A DNA stretch of 64,000 nt from Lachnospiraceae bacterium OM04-12BH (GTDB lineage: Bacteria > Bacillota > Clostridia > Lachnospirales > Lachnospiraceae), in NCBI GenBank assembly GCA_003490145.1, contig QULQ01000001.1, positions 325,431 to 389,430 of the forward strand. Direction: 5' to 3'. Position 1 is the first letter of the stretch; every line of letters begins with the position of its first letter. The position numbers were made by a program, and so were the translations under genes. Positions 25,196-35,176 of the stretch are shown here, one piece after another. Below the pieces are notes generated by a model that was not told where the DNA came from, did not search any database, and saw nothing but the letters and a program-made list of their open reading frames with translations.

Positions 25196-26419
25196 CTAAA
25201 TATTTGTACGAACCAGTCTCGGTTTGTAGTTTTCATCTTCCAATGCCTTAATAATCTGGGCTTTATGCTCCGATCCGAAGGCTTCCAGCGTGATCCGAAG
25301 CTCTACCGCAGCACTTCTGTTAATGGATATAAACTGGTTATGCTCCAGCTTGATCACATTACCGTTCTGCTTTGCGATCACATCTGCCACTCTGGACAGT
25401 TCACCTGGCTTATCTGGCAGAAGCACAGATACGGTAAAGATTCTGTCACGCAGGATCAATCCCTGCTGTACAACAGAAGACATCGTGATCACATCCATAT
25501 TGCCGCCGCTTAAGATAGAAACGATTTTTCTGCCCTTTACATCCAGATGCTTCAATGCTGCTACTGTAAGAAGTCCCGAATTTTCTACCACCATCTTGTG
25601 ATTTTCAACCATATCAAGGAAAGCAACTACCAGCTCTTCGTCCTCAACAGTAATGATATTATCCAGGTTTTTTACAAGATATGGGAAAATCTTACTTCCA
25701 GGTGTCTTAACTGCTGTACCATCTGCGATCGTGCTTACTTTCGGCAGTGTCACTACCTTTCCTGCCTTTAAAGATTCCTGCAGACAGTTTGCTCCTGCGG
25801 GTTCCACACCGATCACCTGGATCTTCGGATTCAGGAGCTTTGCCAGTGTAGAAACACCGGTAGCCAGCCCTCCACCTCCAATGGGCACCAAAACATAATC
25901 CACAAGAGGCAGTTCCTTGAAGATCTCCATGGCAATTGTTCCCTGACCGGTCGCAACTACAGGATCATCAAATGGATGGATAAAGGTATAACCATGCTCC
26001 TTTGCAAGCTCATAGGCATGCTCACAGGCTTCATCATAAACATCTCCGTAAAGAACAACCTCAGCACCATAGCTCTTGGTTCTGTTGACTTTGATAAGAG
26101 GCGTTGTCGTAGGCATAACGATAACCGCCTTTACTCCATAGCACTTTGCCGCATAGGCAACACCCTGTGCATGGTTTCCTGCGGAGGCTGTGATCAGTCC
26201 CTTTTCCCGTTCCTCTTTGGTCAGGGTACTCAGCTTATAGTAAGCACCTCTGAGCTTATAGGCACCTGTAAACTGCATGTTTTCCGGTTTCAGATATACC
26301 TTATTCCCGGTCTGTGCACTATAAAAATCACTGTAAACCAGCTTGGTCTCCTGGGTAACCTGCTTAACGACCTCTGAAGCCTCTTCGAATTTTTCAAGAG
26401 TCAGCATCTTATTCTCCAT
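25196..26419 (-). CDS. ilvA: Threonine ammonia-lyase with C-terminal ACT domain
   Basis: PLP enzyme that deaminates threonine to 2-oxobutanoate, feeding isoleucine synthesis or propionate formation. The PLP lysine is in FTGAYKLRGA (about residue 54) and the phosphate-binding glycine loop is PIGGGGLATG. Residues 330-405 form a single ACT domain (VSVLLPDKPGELSRVADVI). This size (407) fits the short TdcB-like/ACT type rather than the double-ACT biosynthetic form. ATG at 26419 with AGGAGG 8 bases upstream; it overlaps ftsY by 11 bases. Confidence 0.95.
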   Translation of the reverse strand: MENKMLTLEKFEEASEVVKQVTQETKLVYSDFYSAQTGNKVYLKPENMQFTGAYKLRGAYYKLSTLTKEEREKGLITASAGNHAQGVAYAAKCYGVKAVIVMPTTTPLIKVNRTKSYGAEVVLYGDVYDEACEHAYELAKEHGYTFIHPFDDPVVATGQGTIAMEIFKELPLVDYVLVPIGGGGLATGVSTLAKLLNPKIQVIGVEPAGANCLQESLKAGKVVTLPKVSTIADGTAVKTPGSKIFPYLVKNLDNIITVEDEELVVAFLDMVENHKMVVENSGLLTVAALKHLDVKGRKIVSILSGGNMDVITMSSVVQQGLILRDRIFTVSVLLPDKPGELSRVADVIAKQNGNVIKLEHNQFISINRSAAVELRITLEAFGSEHKAQIIKALEDENYKPRLVRTNI

Positions 26420-27374
26420 CTTCGTTTCCTCCTGTCATCTCTACTGCCAGATCCTCTTCCTTCACATCAAACAGTGCATTTACAAACTGCTCCGGATCAA
26501 ATTTCTGAAGATCTTCTATATGTTCTCCAACGCCAATATATTTCACCGGTATGTTAAGCTCTGACTGAATGGCTACAGCAATACCTCCCTTGGCCGTTCC
26601 ATCCATCTTTGTCAGGATGATACCTGTCAGGTCTGCTACCTGTCCAAACTCCCTCGCCTGATTTAAAGCATTCTGTCCGGTTGTTCCATCAAGGACTACC
26701 AGATTCTCCCTGTGGGCATCCGGAAACTCTCTTTCTATGATCCGGTTGATCTTCTTCAGCTCTTCCATCAGGTTCTTCTTATTATGAAGCCTTCCAGCTG
26801 TATCACAGAGAAGCACGTCTACTCCTCTGGCCTTTGCTGCATTCACTGCATCATATACTACACTTGCAGGATCTGCTCCCTCTTTGCCGCCAATCATTGG
26901 AACACCGGCCCGGTTAGCCCATGTCAGAAGCTGCTCTCCGGCAGCTGCACGGTAAGTATCCGCTGCAGCGATCAGGACGTTTTTGCCCTGATCCTTCAGG
27001 ATCCCTGCCAGCTTACCGACAGAAGTCGTCTTACCAACACCATTTACACCGATCACAAGTACTACTGACTGTTCATTTTCAAAATCATACGCTGTTTCCC
27101 CGACCTGCATCTGCTCCCTGATACTTTCGATCAGAAGCTCCTTACAGGCAGCCGGTTCCTTTATATGCTTTTCCTTTACCTGTTCCCGCAGCCGCTCCAG
27201 GATCTTTTCGGTAGCATTCACACCGATATCTCCCATGATCAGGATCTCTTCCAATTCCTCATAAAAGTCTTCATCAATAGTAGAGAATCCGCCAAATACA
27301 GCATCTATACTACTGACAATATTATTTCTCGTCTTGGTCAGACCTTCTTTTAATCTGCTGAAAAAACCTGCCAT
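26409..27374 (-). CDS. ftsY: Signal recognition particle receptor FtsY
   Basis: Membrane-associated GTPase receptor for Ffh. The N domain is followed by P-loop GVNGVGKTTSVGKLAG near residue 109, DTAGRLHNKKNLM and TKMDGTAKGG. The acidic A domain of E. coli is absent, which is usual for Firmicutes (321 residues). The start overlaps the smc stop by one base (TAATG), so the two are translationally coupled. Confidence 0.97.
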   Translation of the reverse strand: MAGFFSRLKEGLTKTRNNIVSSIDAVFGGFSTIDEDFYEELEEILIMGDIGVNATEKILERLREQVKEKHIKEPAACKELLIESIREQMQVGETAYDFENEQSVVLVIGVNGVGKTTSVGKLAGILKDQGKNVLIAAADTYRAAAGEQLLTWANRAGVPMIGGKEGADPASVVYDAVNAAKARGVDVLLCDTAGRLHNKKNLMEELKKINRIIEREFPDAHRENLVVLDGTTGQNALNQAREFGQVADLTGIILTKMDGTAKGGIAVAIQSELNIPVKYIGVGEHIEDLQKFDPEQFVNALFDVKEEDLAVEMTGGNEDGE

Positions 27375-30300
27375 TAGTCATCTAACTCCTTGTCAATCAG
27401 ATTTACACTTACCAGAGTAGAAACACCCTTCTCCTGCATGGTAATACCATACAGCCTGTCTACCTGCTCCATAGTTCCACGTCTATGCGTAATAACAATA
27501 AACTGGGTATGCCTGGTAAGCTTATGTAAATATTTTGCAAATCTGGATACATTACTTTCATCCAGTGCTGCCTCAATTTCATCCAGAAGACAGAACGGAG
27601 AAGGCTTCAGGTTCTGGATGGCAAATAGCAGAGCGATTGCTGTCAGCGCCTTCTCTCCACCGGAAAGCTGCATCATATTCTGCAGCTTTTTTCCCGGAGG
27701 CTGTGCAATGATCCGGATACCTGCTTCCAGGATGTCTTCATCCTCCATCAGCTCCAGTGTACCCTTACCGCCGCCAAACATTTCCTTGAATACCTTGTCA
27801 AACTCCCGGCTGATCTCACCAAACTTTTCATGGAACTGTTTTCTCATAGCTGTATCAAGCTCCGTAATGATACCCTCCAGCGTTTTCTCCGCTTCGATCA
27901 GATCATCATGCTGCGTCTTTAAGAAGCTGTAACGCTCCATCAGATTCTTATAATCTTCAATCGCATTGACATTGACATCACCAAGCTTTTTGATCTGATC
28001 CTTTAAAGTGGAAATATCCCGTTTCATGGCAGGCAGATCATTCAGCTCCTCATTTCTCATGCCTGCTGCATCAGAAAGCGTGATCTCATACTCATCCCAC
28101 ATATAATTGATCTGGGATTCTGTCATATCCTGCAGCTTTTCTCTCTGGGCATTCAGACGGTAAACTTCCTTGTCAAGTCCTGCCATCTTTTCAGAAAGTG
28201 CTTCTCTGTCTTTAAAGAAATTCTTCTGTTTTGCGGAAAGCTCTTCCTTCTTTGTAATATCTTCCTGCAGCTGTTTCTCAGTATCGTTCTGTGATGTATG
28301 GGAAGCCTGTATGGTTTCTTCAATCTGCCGGATATTATTTTCCTTCTGCTCGATGTCTCTCGTATTGCCAAGAAGCCCTTCCTCGATCTCTGAAAGCTCC
28401 GATTTCGAACGTTCCAGTTCAGTATTGATACGGTCTACATTCTGCTGATGGAAGCCCTGTTGCTGGAGCATCTTTTCTACTTCTACTTCCAGTGCATTCA
28501 CACCTGCAAGGTTTTCTGACTCTTCACTTCTCTTTTCATCCAGAAGCACCTGACATTCTTTGATCTTCCCTTCCGTCTGCTTTTCCAGAGTTTCTGAATC
28601 CTGCAGTTCCCTGCTGATCTCTTCCTTACTCAGGCGGATTTCCTGGATCTGGCTTTCAATCTCCCTCTCTTCGTTTTTCAGTTCGAGCGAGCTTTCCGAA
28701 GCCTCTTCCTTCCGCTCCTTTGCTTTAATTACATTAAGACGGGCCGTATTCTGCTCGATAAACTTTTTCTGCAGGGAAGCCTTGTCCTCCTCCAGGCTTA
28801 ACCGGAGCTTATTTCTTTCTGCTTTGGTATCTTCAATCTCCTGAAGCAGGGTATCCACCTCTTTCAGGTATTTTTTGACACTGGCTTCCATCTCCTCCAT
28901 CTCTCTTCTTCTTCCGAGGAGATTACTGTTGTTTTTAAATGCACCACCACTGATAGCACCACCTGGAACGAGCAGTTCTCCTTCCAGTGTGACCATGCGG
29001 ATCCCATAATCGAACTTTCGTGCGATCCTGACGGCATTATCCACCTGATCTACAACAACGATCCTTCCCAGCATGGCCTTTGCAACATTACGGTATTTCT
29101 CATCGACATGTACCAGTTCATCTGCCATGCCAAGCACACCCTTTTCCTTCAGGGACTCCGGATTCTTGAACTCCTGTGGATGGGTAATACTGGTAAGAGG
29201 AAGGAAGGTCGCCCTTCCGGCCTTCGTCTGTTTCAGATAACCAATCATACGCTTGGCGGTTTCTTCATCATCTGTAACAATATTCTGGATATTACCGCCA
29301 AGTGCTGTTTCAATGGCTGTCTCGTACTTTTTATCTACTTTAATGATATCCGCAACAACACCGACGATACCCTTTTCCTGCTCCTTGCGTTCCATGACCT
29401 TCTTGACACTTCCACCATAGCCCTCATAGCGTTCTGTCAGGTTCGAAAGTGCCTCCAGTCTGGATTTTTCCTGATGATAGCTTACCTGAGTATCCCTGAG
29501 CTTTTTGTCCTTGTCAGCCAGTGTTTCCCGAAGAAGTGTCAGCTTCTCTTCCTTGGACTCCACAGCATCATTTAAAGTACGGATCTCTTCATTGATCTTC
29601 TCAAACTCATCATTTAATGCTTTCAGAGTCTCTTCCTGCTGTGCTTCGTCTGACTTCATACGAAGGATCCTTGATGTCAGCTCTGCTTTCCGGATATTTA
29701 CCTGCTCTGTCATAGTATCATACCGGCCAAGCTTTGATTTGATTGTTGCTCTGGCATTCAGAGCCTCGATGATCGCATTCTTACCGCCTTCGATCTGATT
29801 ATTCAGTTCTTCAATACAGCTCTGAACTGCTGTCAGGGCAGCTTTCGCCTCATCCCGTTTTTTTTCGATCTCAGCAACCTGTTCATCGATCTGTCCCTTG
29901 TCAGAAAGTATGCCTTCCTTATCCTGGTTCTTTGCTGCAATCTCATTTAAAACAGCTTCCCTGCGCTGTTTCAAATGCTCTTCATTATTTCTGGCAGAAT
30001 GAATCTGCTCCTTCAGGACATTGATCTCACCTTCCAGCTTTCCTCGAAGCATACTGGTATCCGTAAGTGCTGATCTGTTCTTCTCAATGGTCTCATCAAG
30101 AAGTGTGATCTGTCCTTCTATTTTTTCATATTCTTCTTTGATATTTTCATACTGCTTAGAAGTATTCTCCAGATCTTCACTGGCAATATCATATTTTTCC
30201 TGTGCATCTTTTAACTGCTCCTGCAGTCTCTGATTCTCAAGAAGGAACATGTTTACGTCCAGTGTTTTCAGTTCTTCCTTCTTTTTCAGATAGATCTTTG

Positions 30301-30934
30301 CTGTTTCCGACTGTTTTTCCAGCGGTCCGATCTGCTTCTCCAGTTCGGATAATATATCATTCACACGCACCAGATTCTGCTGTTCATCCTCCAGTTTCTT
30401 CTGGGCTGCCAGTTTTCTTCTTTTAAATTTGACGATACCGGCTGCCTCATCAAACAGCTCACGTCTCTCTTCCGGTTTACCGCTCAGGATCTTATCAATC
30501 TGTCCCTGCCCGATAATGGAATATCCTTCCTTACCGATACCGGTATCATAAAAGAGTTCATTCACATCCTTCAGACGGCAGGGTGTACCGTTCAGAAGGT
30601 ACTCGCTTTCACCAGACCTGTAAATTCTTCTTGCCACAGTTACTTCATTATAATCAATAGCAAGCTGATGATCGGAATTGTCCAGTGTGATTGCCACATA
30701 TGCATACCCAAGTGGCTTTCTCAGTTCTGTACCTGAAAAAATAACATCCTGCATGGATGCTCCTCGCAGCTGTTTGATCCTCTGTTCACCAAGTACCCAG
30801 CGCACGGCATCTGCAACATTACTCTTACCACTTCCGTTCGGTCCTACAATACCAGTAATTCCATTGTGAAACTGAAATACGATTTTGTTGGCAAAGGACT
30901 TAAATCCATGAATTTCAATACTTTTCAGATACAT
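27374..30934 (-). CDS. smc: Chromosome segregation protein SMC
   Basis: Condensin ATPase of 1186 residues. Head: FKSF and Walker A GPNGSGKS at residues 31-38. Long coiled coils flank a hinge at about 505-650 ([23 protein letters not shown]). The C-terminal head has the signature [16 protein letters not shown] and Walker [14 protein letters not shown]. The start at 30934 ([11 protein letters not shown]) is the family start; the frame extending to 31030 runs inside rnc. A GGGGGAAA site is present but about 12 bases away. The gene lies 4 bases after rnc. Confidence 0.98.
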   Translation of the reverse strand: MYLKSIEIHGFKSFANKIVFQFHNGITGIVGPNGSGKSNVADAVRWVLGEQRIKQLRGASMQDVIFSGTELRKPLGYAYVAITLDNSDHQLAIDYNEVTVARRIYRSGESEYLLNGTPCRLKDVNELFYDTGIGKEGYSIIGQGQIDKILSGKPEERRELFDEAAGIVKFKRRKLAAQKKLEDEQQNLVRVNDILSELEKQIGPLEKQSETAKIYLKKKEELKTLDVNMFLLENQRLQEQLKDAQEKYDIASEDLENTSKQYENIKEEYEKIEGQITLLDETIEKNRSALTDTSMLRGKLEGEINVLKEQIHSARNNEEHLKQRREAVLNEIAAKNQDKEGILSDKGQIDEQVAEIEKKRDEAKAALTAVQSCIEELNNQIEGGKNAIIEALNARATIKSKLGRYDTMTEQVNIRKAELTSRILRMKSDEAQQEETLKALNDEFEKINEEIRTLNDAVESKEEKLTLLRETLADKDKKLRDTQVSYHQEKSRLEALSNLTERYEGYGGSVKKVMERKEQEKGIVGVVADIIKVDKKYETAIETALGGNIQNIVTDDEETAKRMIGYLKQTKAGRATFLPLTSITHPQEFKNPESLKEKGVLGMADELVHVDEKYRNVAKAMLGRIVVVDQVDNAVRIARKFDYGIRMVTLEGELLVPGGAISGGAFKNNSNLLGRRREMEEMEASVKKYLKEVDTLLQEIEDTKAERNKLRLSLEEDKASLQKKFIEQNTARLNVIKAKERKEEASESSLELKNEEREIESQIQEIRLSKEEISRELQDSETLEKQTEGKIKECQVLLDEKRSEESENLAGVNALEVEVEKMLQQQGFHQQNVDRINTELERSKSELSEIEEGLLGNTRDIEQKENNIRQIEETIQASHTSQNDTEKQLQEDITKKEELSAKQKNFFKDREALSEKMAGLDKEVYRLNAQREKLQDMTESQINYMWDEYEITLSDAAGMRNEELNDLPAMKRDISTLKDQIKKLGDVNVNAIEDYKNLMERYSFLKTQHDDLIEAEKTLEGIITELDTAMRKQFHEKFGEISREFDKVFKEMFGGGKGTLELMEDEDILEAGIRIIAQPPGKKLQNMMQLSGGEKALTAIALLFAIQNLKPSPFCLLDEIEAALDESNVSRFAKYLHKLTRHTQFIVITHRRGTMEQVDRLYGITMQEKGVSTLVSVNLIDKELDD

Positions 30935-30938
30935 AAAA

Positions 30939-31625
30939 CTACTGTTTCCCCCACTTGAGCAAAACGGCATAGGCTGCCTGCTGTTCTGCTGATTTTTTAG
31001 TTCTTCCAGTTCCGCTGCCCACTGTTTCATCGCCGATAACAGCTTCTACGGTAAACAGCTTGTCATGATCCGGGCCGCTTTCCTCCACCAGTACATAATG
31101 GAGTTCCCTTCCATCCTTCTGCACTCTCTCCTGCAATATTGTCTTGCTATCATAAAAGAGCTTCTTGTTTTCCAGATCAGAAAGAATATACTTCAGGATA
31201 AATTTTTCTGCTTCTTCAAAACCACCATCCAGATAAACAGCCCCAATCACTGCTTCCATGACATCTGAAGTGATGGAATCCCTTTCTCTTCCTCCGGTAG
31301 CCTCTTCCCCCTTACCAAGAAGAATATACTTTCCAAGCTCAATATCTCTGGCACAGAAAGCCAGTGCAGGTTCGCAGACCATAGAGGATCTCAGTTTCGT
31401 CAGCTGTCCTTCTGCCATTTCCGGATGCTGCTGATAAAAGAACTTGCTGGAAGCCAGTTCCAGTACAGCATCTCCAAGGAACTCAAGCCTCTCGTAATTT
31501 TTCTGCTTGTTGACCTTCTGTTCATTTGAAAAAGAACTGTGTGTCAGTGCCTGCTTCAAAAGAGCCTTGTCTTTGAAATGATACCCTATTCTCTCTTCTA
31601 ATTCTTTACTGTTTTGTGAAAGCAT
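30939..31625 (-). CDS. rnc: Ribonuclease III
   Basis: Double-strand-specific RNase for rRNA and mRNA processing. The signature ERLEFLGDAVLELA is near residue 40, the second catalytic acid lies in VMEAVIGAVYLDGG, and the double-stranded RNA-binding domain occupies about 155-225 (GSGTGRTKKSAEQQAAYAVL). The start at 31625 has AGG upstream; the frame to 31691 reads through the acpP terminator and is rejected. 228 residues is normal. Confidence 0.97.
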   Translation of the reverse strand: MLSQNSKELEERIGYHFKDKALLKQALTHSSFSNEQKVNKQKNYERLEFLGDAVLELASSKFFYQQHPEMAEGQLTKLRSSMVCEPALAFCARDIELGKYILLGKGEEATGGRERDSITSDVMEAVIGAVYLDGGFEEAEKFILKYILSDLENKKLFYDSKTILQERVQKDGRELHYVLVEESGPDHDKLFTVEAVIGDETVGSGTGRTKKSAEQQAAYAVLLKWGKQ

Positions 31626-31650
31626 ATTTTTACCTGTCTTTATCTGATAT

Positions 31651-31679
31651 ATAAAAAGCCCTTTATACAAAGGGCTTTT
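31651..31679 (-). terminator. Terminator between acpP and rnc
   Basis: A perfect 11-bp stem, AAAAGCCCTTT (31669-31679 complement) with AAAGGGCTTTT, and a 4-base loop. The tail is only T-rich (TATATATC), so read-through into rnc-smc-ftsY is plausible. Confidence 0.8.
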
Positions 31680-31715
31680 CAAACTTCTCATAAGCCGTTT
31701 TAATTTCTCGGCGCT

Positions 31716-31949
31716 TTACTGATTTACTGCATTTTTGATCAGATTAACTGCTTCTTCTACAGTAGTAATCTTCTCTGCTTCTTCTGCCGGAATCTCGATG
31801 TCAAATACTTCCTCAAGACCCATGATAATCTGAAATACGTCAAGTGAATCTGCTCCCAGATCATCCACAAATGTACTCTCCATAGTGATTTCTTCCGGGT
31901 CGACATTAAGAACGTCGGCAATTACCTTTTTTAACTTTTCAAATTCCAT
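31716..31949 (-). CDS. acpP: Acyl carrier protein
   Basis: A 77-residue acidic carrier for fatty-acid intermediates. The phosphopantetheine attachment site is Ser35 in DDLGADSLD. It is 18 bases after plsX, the usual clustering. The ATG at 31949 is preceded by AGGAATCAGTAGGAA, which offers two weak ribosome sites. Confidence 0.98.
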   Translation of the reverse strand: MEFEKLKKVIADVLNVDPEEITMESTFVDDLGADSLDVFQIIMGLEEVFDIEIPAEEAEKITTVEEAVNLIKNAVNQ

Positions 31950-31967
31950 TTCCTACTGATTCCTTTC

Positions 31968-32981
31968 CTAGCTTTCTTCCATAGTAATTTTTTCTTTTAT
32001 TTTTTCATTAATATTCTGTTCTTTAAATGTAATGCATTGTAAAACAGAATTCTTAATTTCGACTGCTTTGCTGCTTCCATGTGTCTTAACCACAAGACCA
32101 TTGAGTCCAAGCATCGGTGCACCGCCATACTGCTCAAGATCAAATGCCTTCAGTGTATTCTTCAAAGCCGGCTTTACCAGCAATGCACCGATCTTACTTC
32201 TGAGTGAGGTCATCATGCCTTCTTTGACCTTTTTAATCAGAACGCCGCCAACGCCTTCATACATCTTGAGGATCACATTTCCAACAAAGGCCTCACATAC
32301 AATAACATCTGCCTTGCCCTCTGGAATATCTCTCGCTTCTATATTTCCTACAAAATTAATATCAGGACAGTTCTTCAGGAGTGGATAGGTCTCCTTCACA
32401 AGTGCATTTCCCTTATCTTCCTCAGCTCCGATATTAACGATCGCTACCTTCGGGTTCTTTACTCCCATGACATATTCCATATAGACAGATCCCATCTTGG
32501 CAAACTGGATCAGATGGGAAGCTCTGGCATCTACATTCGCCCCACAGTCAATCAGAAGGGAGCATCCCTTTGCTGTCGGGATAAGCGGTGCCAGCGGAGG
32601 TCTCTCTACACCCTTGATCCTGCCTACGATCACCTGACCGCCTACCAGTGTGGCTCCGGTACTGCCCGCCGATACATAAGCATCGCAGGTACCATCCTTC
32701 ACCAGATACAGGGCTTTCACAAGGGAAGAATCTTTCTTCTTACGGATAGCCATAACAGGAGGCTCTGCTGTTTCGATTATCTCAGCTGCATTCACCACCT
32801 CTACCTGTTCTTCAGGATAAGTATATTTCGTCAGCTCCGCTTTTACTACTTCTTCCTGTCCAACAAGAAAAACCTTAACACGGTGATCTTCATTCACAGC
32901 TTCGATCGCACCTTTGACGATCTCAACCGGTGCATTATCACCACCCATGGCGTCTACTGCTACTTTAACAAATTCTGCCAT
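31968..32981 (-). CDS. plsX: Phosphate acyltransferase PlsX
   Basis: Converts acyl-ACP to acyl-phosphate, the donor for PlsY (3705-4361). The family start VKVAVDAMGGDNAP is present, with DCGANVDARASHLIQFA and GLNGLVVKTHGSSK further on. 337 residues is normal. The ATG at 32981 has GGAGG 7 bases upstream. It has its own promoter after the rpmF terminator. Confidence 0.97.
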   Translation of the reverse strand: MAEFVKVAVDAMGGDNAPVEIVKGAIEAVNEDHRVKVFLVGQEEVVKAELTKYTYPEEQVEVVNAAEIIETAEPPVMAIRKKKDSSLVKALYLVKDGTCDAYVSAGSTGATLVGGQVIVGRIKGVERPPLAPLIPTAKGCSLLIDCGANVDARASHLIQFAKMGSVYMEYVMGVKNPKVAIVNIGAEEDKGNALVKETYPLLKNCPDINFVGNIEARDIPEGKADVIVCEAFVGNVILKMYEGVGGVLIKKVKEGMMTSLRSKIGALLVKPALKNTLKAFDLEQYGGAPMLGLNGLVVKTHGSSKAVEIKNSVLQCITFKEQNINEKIKEKITMEES

Positions 32982-33010
32982 ATTACACCTCCGTATTTCA
33001 TACCCATTTA

Positions 33011-33039
33011 ACTATACTAGACCATATTGCAAAAATCAA
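33011..33039 (-). promoter_or_regulatory. Sigma-A promoter of plsX-acpP
   Basis: TTGATT (33034-33039) and TATAGT (33011-33016) on the minus strand, 17-base spacer. No FapR-type operator is evident to me in the 164-base gap. Confidence 0.75.
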
Positions 33040-33053
33040 GGACAAATTGTGCG

Positions 33054-33089
33054 AAAAAATAAGGGTTAAGCTAATCTGCCCAACCCTTA
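33054..33089 (-). terminator. Intrinsic terminator after rpmF
   Basis: TAAGGGTT (33082-33089 complement) pairs with AACCCTTA (33060-33067 complement), followed by six T's. A second hairpin without a T-run, GAAAAGCA/TGCTTTTC, lies between it and the rpmF stop (33109-33133) and may protect the mRNA end. Confidence 0.88.
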
Positions 33090-33145
33090 ATTCTCTGTCA
33101 TTCATTTCGAAAAGCAACCTCTGACTGCTTTTCTGCTTTCTGGAA

Positions 33146-33325
33146 TTAGTCTACACTGATGATCTCTTTTTTGTTATAGGAGCCGCACTTCTTGCATACT
33201 CTATGAGGCATCATCAGGGCGCCGCATTTGCTGCACTTTACTAATGTAGGAGCACTCATTTTCCAGTTTGCTCTTCTCTTATCTCTTCTTGCTTTGGAAG
33301 ATTTATTCTTAGGACAAATAGACAT
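33146..33325 (-). CDS. rpmF: 50S ribosomal protein L32
   Basis: A 59-residue ribosomal protein reading MSICPKNKSSKARRDKRRAN and ending NKKEIISVD. It keeps the zinc-ribbon cysteines as CSKCG and CKKCG, so this is the zinc-binding C+ paralogue. The ATG at 33325 has AAGGAGG 7 bases upstream, and it starts 2 bases after the DUF177 stop. DUF177-rpmF-plsX is a widely conserved order. Confidence 0.97.
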   Translation of the reverse strand: MSICPKNKSSKARRDKRRANWKMSAPTLVKCSKCGALMMPHRVCKKCGSYNKKEIISVD

Positions 33326-33327
33326 CG

Positions 33328-33873
33328 TTACACCTCCTTATTCGCGTTAAAGATATCTTTAATTGCTGCCATTCGCGGATCCGGGACAAATCTGTCACAT
33401 CCACATTCCCCTTCATTCAGGTCGTGTCCGCAAACAGAGCAAATTCCTTTGCAGTCATCCTTACATAATACCTTGACTGGCATATGAATTAAGATTTCGT
33501 TGCTTATGAGAGCATCTGTATCCAGTTCATAGCCAGATACAAAATTCTGTTCTTCATCAGATGTATCATCTGATGCTTCCTCTGTGGCACCTTTCTCCTG
33601 ATCAGGAGATGTAACCTGATGTGCAAAATCCGCAGATACGGAAACCTTTACATCCTTCAGACATCTGTCACAGGGAATGATCATCAAAGCAGTAACACTG
33701 CCCTCCACCAGAACAGTTCCTGTCCCGATATTCGACAGCTTCATGTCTGCCACTGTGTCCCCTTTGATTTCGTACTCATTTCCCATATAGGAAAAGGTCT
33801 TCTCTTCATACGGAACAGACAGCTCTTTCACTTTTCCCTCAGATGTAAATACATCAGTCAGATTCAATAACAT
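33328..33873 (-). CDS. DUF177 (YceD) family protein
   Basis: A 181-residue protein of the YceD family, which in plants and bacteria has been tied to 23S rRNA processing/accumulation. Four cysteine pairs are seen: IPCDRC, and near the C-terminus CKDDCKGICSVCG plus ECGCD, likely a metal site. A central acidic stretch (EEASDDTSDEEQ) is low complexity. The start at 33873 has GGGAG 6 bases upstream. It lies 2 bases before rpmF and has a strong promoter. Confidence 0.92.
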   Translation of the reverse strand: MLLNLTDVFTSEGKVKELSVPYEEKTFSYMGNEYEIKGDTVADMKLSNIGTGTVLVEGSVTALMIIPCDRCLKDVKVSVSADFAHQVTSPDQEKGATEEASDDTSDEEQNFVSGYELDTDALISNEILIHMPVKVLCKDDCKGICSVCGHDLNEGECGCDRFVPDPRMAAIKDIFNANKEV

Positions 33874-33918
33874 AATAAACTCCCAATATGCACAGAGAAC
33901 TCCCTGCACACTTGATTA

Positions 33919-33947
33919 AGTATACAGAAGAGATATTTATTTGTCAA
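33919..33947 (-). promoter_or_regulatory. Sigma-A promoter of DUF177-rpmF
   Basis: TTGACA (33942-33947) and TATACT (33919-33924), 17-base spacer, near-consensus. The -35 lies inside an imperfect dyad (AGAGgTATT/AATAtCTCT) that might double as the ackA terminator. Confidence 0.9.
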
Positions 33948-33966
33948 TACCTCTCCTGAAATATTT

Positions 33967-35163
33967 TTATTTTACAAGAGCGAAGGTTTCTCTTGCGATT
34001 GCAAGCTCTTCATTGGTAGGGATCATCAGTACTTTGGTTCTGCTGTCCTTCGTAGTGATCACAAGATCCTCTCCCCTCCTGGCATTCAGCTCCGGATCCA
34101 GTGAAACACCAAGATATCCCAGGTATGCGCAGATCTTTTCGCGGATAAAGCCACTGTTTTCGCCAAGCCCCGCGGTAAAGCAGACTGCATCCACACCGTT
34201 CATGGCTGCCACATAGGCGCCGACATATTTGGCAACCCTGTATGCAAAGGCATCCATAGTCCTTATGGCAAATTCTTCTCCCTTTTCGTAGGCATCTTCA
34301 AGATCTCTGAAGTCGGAAGAAAAACCGCCGGATAAACCAAGGACGCCTGATTTCTTGTTCAGCTCGTTCAGAATCTCAGACACACTCTTATTCTCCTTAT
34401 TGCAGAGAAATTCAATAATAGCAGGATCAATGTCACCGCTTCTGGTTCCCATGATCAGTCCCTCTAACGGTGTAAGTCCCATGGAGGTATCTACACATTT
34501 TCCATTCTTTACAGCAGAAACACTGGCTCCATTGCCAAGATGGCAGACGATCAGTTTAAGTTCCTTGTAATCCTTCTGAAGAATCTCTGCAGCCCTGTGT
34601 GATACATAAGAATGGCTTGTTCCATGGAAGCCATATCTTCTTATCTTGTACTTTTCATAATATTCATAAGGGATTCCGTACAGATATGCTTCCTTTGGCA
34701 TGGTCTGATGGAATGCCGTATCAAAAACAGCTACCATGGGAGTACCCGGCATCAGCTTTCTGCAGGCATCAATACCAATAAGGTTAGCCGGATTATGTAA
34801 AGGTGCAAGATCATTGCATTCGGTGATTGCTTCAATGACCTCATCTGTAATAACGGTAGATGCTGCAAATCTCTCACCACCATGAACTATACGGTGCCCA
34901 ACTGCCCCGATTTCCTTTAAATCCTTTACAACACCGGTCTTTTCTCCGGTCAGCGCCTCCAGTACCAGGCGGATCGCATCCGTATGATCCTTCATAGGAG
35001 TGACTGTTGTTTCTTTCTGTCCCCCCGCCGGTGTATAGGAAATCTGGCTGCCATCAATTCCGATCCTCTCGCAGAGTCCTTTGGCGATCAGCTTTTCTGT
35101 TGCTGCATCGATCAGCTGGAATTTTAAAGATGAGCTTCCACAGTTAATAACTAAAATATTCAT
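33967..35163 (-). CDS. ackA: Acetate kinase
   Basis: Makes ATP and acetate from acetyl phosphate, the energy-yielding end of acetate fermentation. The N-terminal NCGSSSLKFQLI signature, HRIVHGG, the DTAFH motif and GLTPLEGLIMGTRSGDIDP are present. 398 residues is normal. The start at 35163 has AAGGAGG 6 bases upstream; the longer frame lies over the pta stop codon. It follows pta by 13 bases. Confidence 0.98.
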   Translation of the reverse strand: MNILVINCGSSSLKFQLIDAATEKLIAKGLCERIGIDGSQISYTPAGGQKETTVTPMKDHTDAIRLVLEALTGEKTGVVKDLKEIGAVGHRIVHGGERFAASTVITDEVIEAITECNDLAPLHNPANLIGIDACRKLMPGTPMVAVFDTAFHQTMPKEAYLYGIPYEYYEKYKIRRYGFHGTSHSYVSHRAAEILQKDYKELKLIVCHLGNGASVSAVKNGKCVDTSMGLTPLEGLIMGTRSGDIDPAIIEFLCNKENKSVSEILNELNKKSGVLGLSGGFSSDFRDLEDAYEKGEEFAIRTMDAFAYRVAKYVGAYVAAMNGVDAVCFTAGLGENSGFIREKICAYLGYLGVSLDPELNARRGEDLVITTKDSRTKVLMIPTNEELAIARETFALVK

Positions 35164-35176
35164 GATAATCCTCCTT

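Noticed and set aside
25174..26419. T-box or other riboswitch controlling ilvA
   Set aside because: ilvA overlaps the end of ftsY by 11 bases, leaving no leader.
30935..31030. 32-residue N-terminal extension of SMC
   Set aside because: The extension overlaps rnc in another frame, and the family starts at [11 protein letters not shown].
31626..31691. Extension of RNase III upstream to 31691
   Set aside because: It would translate through the acpP terminator hairpin and has no ribosome site.
32982..33145. FapR-type operator before plsX
   Set aside because: I could not find the expected inverted repeat; the symmetric elements there are explained by the rpmF terminator and a second hairpin.
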